64,000 nucleotides of DNA from Notospermus geniculatus (taxonomy: Eukaryota > Nemertea > Pilidiophora > Heteronemertea > Lineidae), in the NCBI GenBank assembly GCA_002633025.1, contig NMRB01000007.1:1106944-1170943 (forward strand), read 5' to 3'. The notes under the pieces were generated by a model. The model saw only the letters and a program-made list of their open reading frames with translations, did no database searches and was not told the DNA's origin. Position numbers and translations under genes: made by a program. Below are positions 45,113-57,100 of this stretch, piece after piece; position 1 is the stretch's first letter; each line of letters opens with the position of its first letter.

Positions 45113-48100
45113 CTGAAAACAAAGATTAAGATCCACGTTGTCAAAAATAGTTGGTAACGAGGAAGGCAGTGCATTTGTATTTGTATTTGTATTTGATTTT
45201 TCCGTCCGGGCCGAAGCCACAGCATTATTGGCCGTGGTAAATATGGATGAGGCCATCTCAAACTACTCATGTTCCTCACTTGGATGGCGTCTTTTACTTG
45301 CCCTTGCAAAGGTACAAGACACCACGGCTTACTGTCCCATGCAACAGACGTGAAGAGCTGGGAATGAAATCCCATATGACCCAGGCTGGGTTCAAATCCG
45401 GGACCTGTTGCTTGCTGAGCGGACGTGATAACCACTTGGCTATCACGGCGTTGGCATCTGCACTCCACCATTTACTATCATGTGTCCTAGGTTTGATTTA
45501 ATATCATGGCCTTGCCAGATGCAGAAATTCAGAAAGTCAACTTACGCTCTCATGGCGAATATCACAATGTGCTTCTTTCCTTCGACTTGGATGACCTTCG
45601 AGTAACAGTTCGGCTGGAAAGTGGGATAGAAGAGGCGTTAAGGCAAGGCGCTATTTCAGCTGGGTACTGGCAGAACTATACCACAATATTGTGCACTCGA
45701 AGTCACACCATACCATTCATGCCATCTCTCTCATTTCTAGGAACAGAACTACACAATGCATTCCACTTGCATACACGACACACCACCAGTACTCACTTTA
45801 AATAATGGATAGACCGTTCTCAAACTGACGTTGATGAGAAAGATCTGTGCACTTCCGCCAAAATCTCAACCACAACCTCATTCTGAGCCTGAAAGATGTG
45901 ACACAGACAACCCCACAACAGTGACTTCGAAGACGTTGCGTCAGAGTCGACCATACTGATTCATGGATTGCGTCACGTCCGCAGGTTTCAGATCAAGGTT
46001 CTGGTTGAGATTTCAGCAGAAGTGCGCAAATCTGTGAATTCGAGAATCGTCTATTGGATAGGCCTATCGTACACTGCATCCAAATCAACTTTGTGGAAAT
46101 CTTGGAACTTACATCACAGGAATGGTTGATGAATCTTGCTGCATTTCCATGCATCGTGGCGTCCACCACATCATAGTCATCGATACGGAACATATAGCAA
46201 CCAATACCCTGGAAAAAAGTCAAGTAAAAACGGACATTTAGTGGAAATTCACGGTGATTTTCCTCAGAAATGACTACCGGAAGATGAGAAGACAATTATT
46301 GCAGTGCCACCTTGTCAGTTTCATGCTTACCTTACTCTCATAGTATTTCTCACGCTTGTCCGTCATAACCGACCTGATGACCTCCCCGGCGTACTCAATC
46401 ACCATCTCGCCGGCATCGATGGCACGTTTACAGAACAAACCTCGCCCGTGGATCTGTGATCGATATACGCCGACCGCTTCCTTGGCGTGGCCACGGAGGT
46501 GACGGAAACGCATTGCCATTGGAAGATCAATGCTTGTAGCTCTCCTGAAAGACGGGAAGAAATTTTTGAAAATTACATCAAGATTCTTGCATGGGAAGGT
46601 GCTGCTCAACGTGAGACTTTCCTTGTGCGAGTTGGCTCTCAATGGGCAATTCACCATTGTTAGTCTCTTAAAGTCAATGTAGCAGACTTCCCATGACTTT
46701 TCTGAAAGCTGGGTAGCCAAGGGTCCGAAACCTGGGTTCAGATTTGCTCTAACAGGATGTTTTCGCAGAACGACATTTACTTATACCTTTCTATCCAAAT
46801 CGAAGAAAGGACGGTAACACCGATTTCTATGATCAACTTTTTAATTTTACATGTATGGTACCGGTACATGCTGACTCAAGCTTTCGACACTATACGGTGT
46901 CTTCCTCAGGAGTGAGGGAAAATATTAATACAATTTCCCTCACTCCTGAGGAAGACACCGTATAGTGTCGAAAGCTTGAGTCAGCATGTACCGGTACCAT
47001 ACATGTAAAATTAAAAAGTTGATCATAGAAATCGGTGTTCGTCCTTTCTTCGATTTGGATATTAACGATCAACACGGCTACCACTACCATACTTAATATA
47101 CCGGTACCTTTCTATGGTTGAATTGCCCATAGAGAGCCAACTCACATGAGAGAACTCATGCCGAGCAGCGTCTGGCTTTTCCACATCTGAATAATTTTGG
47201 GATACATGTCTGATGGTTACTTTAGGTATAAATCTGATAAGATAAACACCTTCGTTTTCCACCAGTTTCTATAGCAACTGTTGTCCACCCACAGCCATGG
47301 GAAAGACCATGGAAAGATCTGTAGTTGCATGAATTATCGATTAGATGACATTGGATCACAGAAGTCCATTATTTCATTTGCCCCCAGAGTCCAGCAGACG
47401 GCATCTTTTGTCAAAGTTTTCTCACATCCTGTGGTACTGATTGAAAAATATTTGAAGAAAGGTTGTTCCTATCAATCATCTGAAGAACGTTTCTTCAATT
47501 TTTTTCCAATTCATCTCCAGGGATTTTAGTAAACTTCAACAGAAGATACTGTCTGCTCAAACGTGGGGGCAGATGAGTCGACTAAAATCAAAGTCGTTCA
47601 GCTCTCCGAAACTGAACAGCAGGTTACATACCTTGATGATTTATGTAACGTGTCCACATCCCCCGCGTTCCACTTCGATTTAAAGTTGGGGTTGTATTCC
47701 GGCGGCCGTCTGAACTGGGACAACAGGAAGCTGAACATCTCGTAAGGATTTCTGTTACGGAATGGCTCGGAGCGGGCGCAGCCTGTTACATTCAATGGGG
47801 GCTCCTGAAATAACAGATAGAATTCAGTCACAGCTGTCACAACATGTATACGCAACACTACAAATGACTAACCAGCTCTCAAAACTACTGCATTCAAATC
47901 TAAATGGTGTTTGTTTACAATTTCATGAGCAGCAGACGTTCACGTACCTCTTCAATTTCCGACTGGTCATAATAATGATACCTGAACCGGTAGCTGCGGC
48001 AATTTTTGGCACCGAAAAGCTGCTCCAAGAGGTAGGCGACGCTGTCGTGGGTGATACCAAACATATCGGCACCACTCAAACCTGAAATCGAAGTCAAGAA

Positions 48101-51100
48101 AGCAATCTGTTACGTGGACCTTCGTCAAAAATGATGAAACCACCAGGCGCCAATCAGCGAAAATTTCCACAACTATTAAGGCCCGTTTCCAGTACAGGGG
48201 ATTCCACAGTGGCTTGCGGCGGGCGGAGCAGTTTTCACAGGGATTGGGATAATCAGCATGCCATGTATTGTTAAACCATCGTATGACTCTCCAAAATCCT
48301 GTGAAAATTGCACCACTCGTACTGTATTTGATTTTTCCGTCAGGGCTGAAGGCTCAGCATTATTGGCCCTGGTAAGTACAGAGGAGGCCATCTCAAGCCA
48401 CTCATGTTCCTCACTTGGATGGGGTCTTTTATTTGCCCTTGCAAAGGCACAAGGTACAAGGCACCACGGCTTGCTCTCCCATGCGACGGACTGAAGAGCC
48501 GGGAATGAAATCCCATATGGCCCAGGCTGGTTTCGAACTTGGGATCTGCCGCTTGCTGAGCAGACGTGATAATCACCTGGCTGTCAGAACTGCACTGCTT
48601 GCCACAAGCCGTGGGGGTATCCGCAGTAGTGGAAACATCTCTCAGATACTTACCCGAGAAACTGAGTTGTTTCATCCTGGCATTTGCTCGCGCGTCCTGT
48701 AACTTCTCCGTCAGCATCGTCCACGCTGCATCCATTGACTCGGCCTGAACCTTGAACCCGTCGTCACTCGTGATCTCGAACACGAGTCTCGAGTCATCCG
48801 CACACTGCTGCTGCGGCTCCGGGGCCGTGTTACCGGGAATGTTTGTGCTAGTCTCCGTGATGACCTCTTCTTTCTGTATTTGTGGCAGCGACGTCATCTG
48901 TTTGCCGTGGAGTAAATGCGTGTGACTTGTATCTGAAACCAAAACAAACTTCATATCAGTGAACAGGTGGTATAGAGGTTTCCCACGTGACGTCATCAAG
49001 GCCGCATTGGCCGTCAAATTGACCACGTGTTTCCTGAAGGAACGTCACGATGACATTATTTCGGGTCGTGTCTCGTCGCGTCAGGCGGGACGTCAATCCA
49101 CGTGTAGCACCCTATTGATGCCAGTTTGCGTCATTTTGACGGCCAGTCACATGACTTGATGACGTCAGTGGGATTCCTCTATAAAGCCAGGTGCACATCG
49201 CACTTGTGACTGTACGCAACTGATCTGATCAGCCGCTGGTGACGTACGTGCCGCGCACACAACGCAAATTCAGCAACTCAGAAAAACTAGGAGTATCCAA
49301 TCAGTCGTTATGTCCACGGACATCGAGCCAGCTACTGGCAGCAACTCAGGTAGCATCCAGGCCGTTGAGACCTGATGAAAGACTCAATTTCATTCAAATG
49401 AAATGGTCCATGGACCATGTGCTCACTGGGTTGGACATAATAGTCTAATGACAGAGGGAGGTACATATCAGTTATGAGGAATCTGGGTCAAGTCATTCCC
49501 AGGTAGGACTTTGATGATTTTTGGGTTATGCCACCTGGCGGCCATATTGGATGTCCGATCGGGCTGGAACTTCAAATGGACATAAAGGTCATCTGCAGGG
49601 GGCCACATAGCACATTTGGAGCACTTTGGGCCAAATCGTTCCAGAGTTACAGCACTTTGACTATTTTCGGGTTACGCCACCTGGCGGCCATATTGGATGT
49701 CCGATCAGGCCGAAACTTCACATGGACATAAAGGTCATCTGCAGGGGGCCACATAGCACATTGGGGTGCTTTGGGTCAAGTCATTCCTGAGTTATAGCAC
49801 TTTGATTATTTTCGGGTTACGCCACCTGGCGGCCATATTGGATGTCCGATCGGGCCGAAACTTGGTATTTTTTAAGGTACCCCTCCAATGCATGTTTATG
49901 CAAGATATGAAGTCGCTCGGTGAAATAATGACAAACTGTGGCAGGTTCGTCACTTTTGTCGAACTTTGACCTCTGTGACCTTGAAAAGTAGGTCAAATCA
50001 AAAACCCGTTACATATGTTATGTATCCTTATTAGCTACACCTATGATAAAAATTTTGAGATGATCTAGTCATTTGTTCAGGAGTTATTGCACTTTTTGTG
50101 TTTTTGGTTTCCGCCACCTGGTGGCCAAACTGAGAGTCGAATCGGACCGAAACTTGGTGTCGTGGGTCATCTGACCTAGGGGTATATATGTAGCAAGTTT
50201 CAGATCAATAGCTCCAGTGGTTACGAAACGTGCCCTGCTAACGGACAACGACGGACGACGGCCGACGACGGACGACGGACGCTGCACCATCGTAATAGCT
50301 CACCCCAGTGAGCTAAAAACTGGCATCGATTAGTCGCAAGCCCGCATACATCGCCGTGAGTGAACGAAAATGGGAACAACTAGTCGCCAGAAAGTTGAAC
50401 ATGTGTAACTTGCAGCAACTGGGGATTTCTCAGTTCCAGTGAGTCACTAGGGTGCATACATCGACCGTTTCTGGCGACTGATCAGTTGCCTCCAGTTTCA
50501 ATCAGCTAGTTCCTCCCTGTCGCCAGATAGCTCAGTGGCGACTAGTTGTATCCAGTCACAAGTGCGATGTACGCTAGGCTTTAAATTACAGTGGCTGAGC
50601 ATTGGACTTGTGTCCAAGAAGCCATGCGGTCAACAGAAACAGACACAACTCAGGCCTACCTGTTGCTGGTTTGTCCGGAATATTTGATTTCGTCCTCATC
50701 CGTTCCAAGCGATGTGACGTCACGATGCAGTCGTCGACGTTCCGATTGGGCTGCACCTGTTTAAGCTCTCGTATACCTTGTACCCGCGAATGGACGTTAC
50801 CGAGGGCATCCACAAACTGGAACGGCCTTTGTCTTTTCGGAACGGGTTTGTCGGTTGTGGCATTCATTTTCCTTTTCAAAGCCAACTTCGAAGTCGGTTT
50901 TGTAGACTTCTTCTTCGCCTGACCTAACTTTGGTTGTTTGCTAAGCTTTGTTCCCTGAGCTCCGTACGGATACTTGTTGGCTGTGACGATTTTGGATGAC
51001 GCGCTGGACTCGTCGATGGAATACCTTGGCACTGCATGCACTGGCAGCACAGAGTGTGACTGAGCAGCGGGGACGGTTGACGCGACCTCAGACGTCGTCT

Positions 51101-54100
51101 TCTTGAGAATGGAGGTCAGATTCCGAGAAACGATTTGAGGAGTACTCTTGGTGGTAGAGGGCGCTGCAAACAGGGACGACAATGAGTTCGCCGCTACCGG
51201 AGCGTAAGAATGGACTGCACTCGGAAGTGAAACAGTAAGTGCTTCCTTCGGTATCAGGACCTTCTTGATCCGCGGAAGCGGTTGCGTCCGTTTTTCCATC
51301 GGAATACGCGACGCCGTGCCCGTTGACGTCAACACATACTTTTTAACAGTCACTTTCTGTCCGACGGTTTCAGGCACGGCTGACGTCAGGCCCTTGACTA
51401 GTTTGGGATCTTTTAAGATTATTGTAGATTTGTCTGGAAGATTCGGGGCATTGATTCCTGTGATTCCACCCAAATAACTAACATTCATCATCGACGCGCT
51501 GACATTCTGCCAATTCGGCAAAGACATTGTCTGCTGCGGTTGACTCTGTGGCAACATTTGTTGCCCACCGATGCCGAGATGATGCAAGATCTGCGACGCT
51601 GCCGTTTGACTGATATGTTGCGCCGTGATATGTTGTAACGGCTGCGCAATGGGTGTCAGCTGCCCTGTCAAATGTTGAACCTGTTCGGCGGTCAGTCCTG
51701 GAAACACCAACTGATTTCCCTGCAAGTGGGCGAGCTGGAGCATATCCGCACTGATCCCCTGCACATACGGCGCGGTAATAGTCTGCTGCATGATCGTCGG
51801 CGGTTGTGCCACTAACCCACTCGGCAAAACGCTCTGCATCTGTATATTCTGATTCATAATACTCCTGATCTGATTCTGTTGATAAATTGGCATCGTCGCA
51901 GCCGGCATGCTGACGGTAGGATGTGCTAGGCCTTGAATATTATATGCCACAGTGGACGCCATCTTTTGTTGTTGATTCAAATCGATAAGCACACCTCCGA
52001 GTCCAGCTGCCGCTTGCGGCGGACTGACGACGTAGTCCGTGGGGCTCTTCTGTAGCGGCCTCAATACCGTCTGAAATACTGGTTTCGGTTGAATATCCAC
52101 GTTTCGCTTTGTGTCACAAACTGATTTCGGATTTGTCACAGTCCCCTTCTGAGATTCCAGCTCTTGGTTCACTTGACTAGATATAGATGGCGCCATCTCT
52201 TTTGCTGTAATCACCTGCTGACTAGGCACAAGACTTTCCAGGAGACCAACTTTGTCACTTTTACAAGTATGCCCCAATTCTGCCGACCCCTCCAATGTAG
52301 CCTGAACTCCGATTTCTCGTTTTTCATGCTCCCCTGCTCGTCCACGGACGGCAACCTCCTTCTCACTGTCTGTATCCAGACCAGAATCTGCGGCCACTTC
52401 CTTCTGAGCGGGATTCGATATCCGTCGAACATCCGCCAAACTTAGTCCACCCCCCGAAATGGACACACCAGCTCCTGTACTGGTACTTCCCTGACAACTC
52501 TCCCCAGCCGCATCCTTCAGACCCATCCCAAAAATATCAAATATATTTGTCCTTTGATGAGTATCTTTTGGACTAGGTGTCTTTTTAACTGGCAGTGATT
52601 CAACTGATGGCGATTTTTTAGACTCCTGCAGAGAATTTGACTGCGCAACAGTCATTTCAGGCGAAACCTTCGGACTCTCTGCAGCCAGCTTCTCAAGAAC
52701 GGTATCGCCACTGGGTACTAACGTTTTCCCTGAATGAGTCAATGAACACGTTCCCCCCTCTTTTGGAGAAGTTTGGATGGCAGACTTAGGACCTGAATTA
52801 TTAACTTGTTGACTAGAATATCCTGGACTTGTGCTGAGTGTCGTTGATTCTGGACTACGAAAAACTAGCGAGTTTGGCGACAAATCCGCCATAAGTTCAT
52901 TCCCAGAATGGCCTGATGACCTGTGGCTCCGTGGTGAACTAGATAACCTTCGCCGATGCGTTTCATCTGGACTAAAATCTGGGTCATATCCTTTAGGGGA
53001 AGACCGTCGTCGGCCACGCCTCTGTCCACTTGGTTGTCGGCCACGAGGTCGCTTGGCAATTGTCGGCACAACCTCAGCATCTGAATCTGAATCACTCACA
53101 TGGAGGGGTAGTTTCCGTGCCATGCGACCGCTGCGTAATGTCACCTTCACTCGATCGCCGTCGTCAAATCCAGTGTCCGTAACCTCTGGGAGTAGGGTTT
53201 TCTGTACCCGACTGCTGCCCAACACCACTTTCTCCCTATCACCGAGATCCACTCCCATATCAGTTAGCACTGGGACTGGAATTTTCTGTTCCTGATCAAT
53301 GCCCAACGCCATCTTCTCTCGATCACCGTCATCAAAACTCGTATCTGGTACCTCTTGGAGCGAACTTTTGCGTACCTGCGTCACAGGATCACTTTGTTCT
53401 CTCACATGCAGTGATGTTCCGGCCAAGCGATCGCTGCGCAATGTCACCTTGCCCCGATGACCATCGTCAATTCCAGGATCTGTAACTTCGGAGAGTGGGC
53501 TTTCCCGTAACTGTGCCTCATGTTCATTTTGTTCTACTCTTCTCTCCCGTGGAGATACCCAATCGTTACAGCTCCCCCGATGACTTCCTCCGGATCCACG
53601 TGGACGCCCACGTGGCCGCCCCCTGCCTCTAACTGGAGTCTCTGACACAGTATCCATTTCAAAACCCTCATGCTCTGAGCGGAAATGTGTGTAGTCCATT
53701 CTTCTCTGTTTAGGTGGCCTCCCTCTTGGCCGCCCCCGACCCCTAGGGGCCTTTCCAGAACCCCTGTTACACCGGGGAGAGGGAGAGCCCCTTGGAACAA
53801 ATGGAGTGTCTTGTGACCCAACCATTACGCTATCACCACGAATATGCTCGGAAATATCAGGTACAGTTGACATCGGCACGCTGATACCACCCAGTGCCAC
53901 CTCTAGAATGCTTCGCTTTACAACCGCTGAGCTCTTAGCAACCTCCTCCTCAAGGTGGCTATCCCTTCTCTCCACTACAACTGCAGTCTCTTCACCACCC
54001 TTCTCAACACAAGGTGTTGCCGGACTTTTCTCCATAGAAGCCACACGATCTGTCTGCTCTGGAACTGGTGGATCTGGCACAGGGTCTTCCTCCATCAGAA

Positions 54101-57100
54101 CAGTTCCGTCACCATCCTCATGGACAGGAGTAATCTGCAGTCCACTTTCTTGTCCTGGCGTATCTTTCGGTCCCTTCGTCTCAGGACCTCCCACCTCCCC
54201 TGGTGATGTCACCCAGTCAGCCGACGCTTCCGTAAAGTCCTGTATTTCAGGCGACGTCATTGACGGTATCACCGGCTTCCGTGTGCGCCCTGAACGCCTG
54301 CATGACGTACTATCATTCAATTCGTCATCTTGCATTTCCATAGCAACATCATCTTCATTAGGTTTGTTGTCGCTAGGCTCGTCGTCCGTCTTTTCCGCCA
54401 ATTTTTTAGATTCCACCGGTACATCTTGTGGTTCCTCTTCCTCGCTATCACTGACTTCAAAATTACACGTTTCAATGTGCCGTTTGTAACTATCTTGCGT
54501 CCGATACAACCGTTTACACAATTTACACTTATATGGACCGGAATCGGACGGTTTAGACCGCGCCAAACTCTCCGCTTTAATCTTCTGCGCAATTTTATCA
54601 TGCAGTGAAACCGGTTTATTACACGCGGCACTCGCAGCTGCCTCTAACTCTCTCATACGCGCTTCGGACTTCCGCTGTGCCGTGCGACGAAGGGGGTACG
54701 TTTTAACCATTATAACCTTATCAGCGGACTCTTCCGGTTCAGTCCCGTTCCCCGGATACGTATTATTCTCACTACTCGACGGCTGATTATCCTTCCCGCG
54801 CTTATTCCGTATCTCGACGTCTTTGCCCTCAATTTGTTCCGCCGCGTCCTTCTTTGGCGTAAGATATCGAGAAATGTTCCGGAGTGTACTTCGGCGGTTT
54901 GAAGATTCCGGCGAAACCTCTTTGGCGTCGTCCACTTTCTCACCGTCGGGAGATTTCGTCTCCATGGCTACGTCTCCTTTCTCCGCGTGTTCAACGACGA
55001 CACAATCAGAATCAGACCCATCCTCCAAGTCACTCCCTGTTTTCTCCGGCGAAAGCGAACTCTGCGACTCCGTGGAAACCATCTGCGGTTTCTGGAACTC
55101 CCTGAACCGCGCCAGCCTCATACTGGGATCCAACCAATCACAGTGGTAACCGATCTGCTGGCCATGTTTATTTAAGATCGGTCGGCGCACTTTGTGCCCA
55201 ATAAACACGTTATTTTCATTGTAAACTTCCTGGATTTCCTGGACGTCTGTTCCTGGTAACATCGTTGATGGGCTGTACGAAATGTTCGGTAATAATGACG
55301 GTTGTGACATCATTTGTATTGGGTCAACATATGAAGAATACCCAGGGGTAACATTCTGTAGCGCCCCCACGCCACTCGCTGGGGGTTGTGGGGGAGGCAT
55401 TATAGCAGCATTGATATTCGGCATAATCATACTAACACTTGGACTTATTTCAACACATTGGTGAGGCATGGATGGAGCACTGGATGGCGGCGGCGGCTGG
55501 AACACCTGCGAAGTATCAGACACTACATCTGGTTCAGTAGTTTTAACCTCTGTTTCGGCGTCAAATTTTTTACTCTTACGCATTTCTAGCAACTCATGAA
55601 TAGTTGGCAACTTAGAGGCAGGGGACCGTGGGATACGTGTCCCTTTAAGCATGTCGGTGACTAAATTGTCTATATTCACGTTCCCCACACTCTTAGATCT
55701 TGTGACCCTCGTCGACCTCCTGAGGGATTCTTCGGCTTTCTGTAGCTGGTCTTCTGTGGGCTCTTTCTGTTCTGGAGGTTGGTCATCGGAGCACGTGCTT
55801 GCAGTCGGCTGACTAACTGAGACTTCGGCAGGTGGAGCTGGCAAACCAGGGTCATCTGGAGCTTCAGCTGTGGCACCGGCACAACCACCAGGCTGATCTA
55901 GTCCTGTATCCTCAGATTGTCCTTCCCCTGGTACCCTGGGGACATCAGAATTCGCTGCAGAAGAGGATATCAACAGGCTTTGAGACGTAACTTCAGAGGG
56001 TGCATCTGATGATTGCAAAGTGTCTTTACTATTAGATCTCGCACTCAAATCAGGTAGAGGCTGTGTAGTTTTCGGCAGTAGGCCCTCAGATGTGTCGCCA
56101 ACAGTAGACAAAGTTGCTGCATCTGGGCCGTTTTCTGGACGTGGCGGCTGAGATGGTAGACTTCGGTGCTCTGACATGTCTGCTCCTGATACGTCACTGC
56201 TCGTTTTGGACGTCAATAGTCCAGTACCACCCCTTTGAGAGTTAGATCTGCTGTCCATGTCTGCCGTCTGCAATTCTGAGTCATCATCGTCGGGGAGTTC
56301 AGGGGATGACTCTTCATCTGAACTGTCACTCAACTTTAACTCCAGATCCTCATCTCTGAACTTGAAATCGGCCGATTCCTCGTCAAGCTGGGTCGTAGTA
56401 GGTTTTTCACCATCTGGACAGGGGGTGCCACTCTGTTGACTTCCAGTGCCAATATCCCCTGGAGCGCTTGTCTCTGCGGATTCGAACGGGGTCAGATTTG
56501 TAGAAGTTTCATCGATTTCCAGGCGGTCATTGACAAAATTCTCACCATCATTCGCCGTTCTCGCTTCAGTGACGGGAGGAATTTCGCCAAGATCTTTGCA
56601 CCTATCGGGAATCGGCGAGGAAACTCGCACTGCTTCACGATCAGGTTCAAACTTTTCCACATCGTCCATTTTTTCCCCGCTTGAACCGCCAGAAACCTCC
56701 TCCACCTTCTCCCCATCAGCTCCCTCCACGTTTTCAGTGGTACCATCCGTTTCCATGACAACCGAATCGTCTCCACTCCCGTCTGTCACCATGATTACAA
56801 CCTCGCCCCCACCCTCTTCCTCGCTGGGAATTTGATCAAAAATACTTGGGTCGACTTGCAGGATGAGGTCGTCTTCACCAATGTCCGGTATCCCACCCTC
56901 GAACTGCAGAATGAGGGACTCAGTAGAATCGTTCATCACATCCGTACTTGCTTCCGTCCCGTCGTCGACTGCAGTTACGTCCCCAGCATCCAACGTCGGT
57001 TCCTTTGCTGGAGAATTTTCTGCAATCATCGAATTTAGCGAAAACACCGGCGGAGTGGACGGTTCAGACGGGGTCTCTGTTGAACATCGCTGGGTAATAC

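Noticed and set aside
45506-45805. Plus-strand 99-codon open frame starting [12 protein letters not shown]
   Set aside because: It is the antisense of the short KMT2A/B SET exon (45546-45613) and its intron. The minus strand gives a perfect in-frame SET segment.
53806-54489. 227-codon Ser/Thr-rich plus-strand open frame
   Set aside because: Antisense shadow of the KMT2A/B giant exon, which has clear domains on the minus strand.
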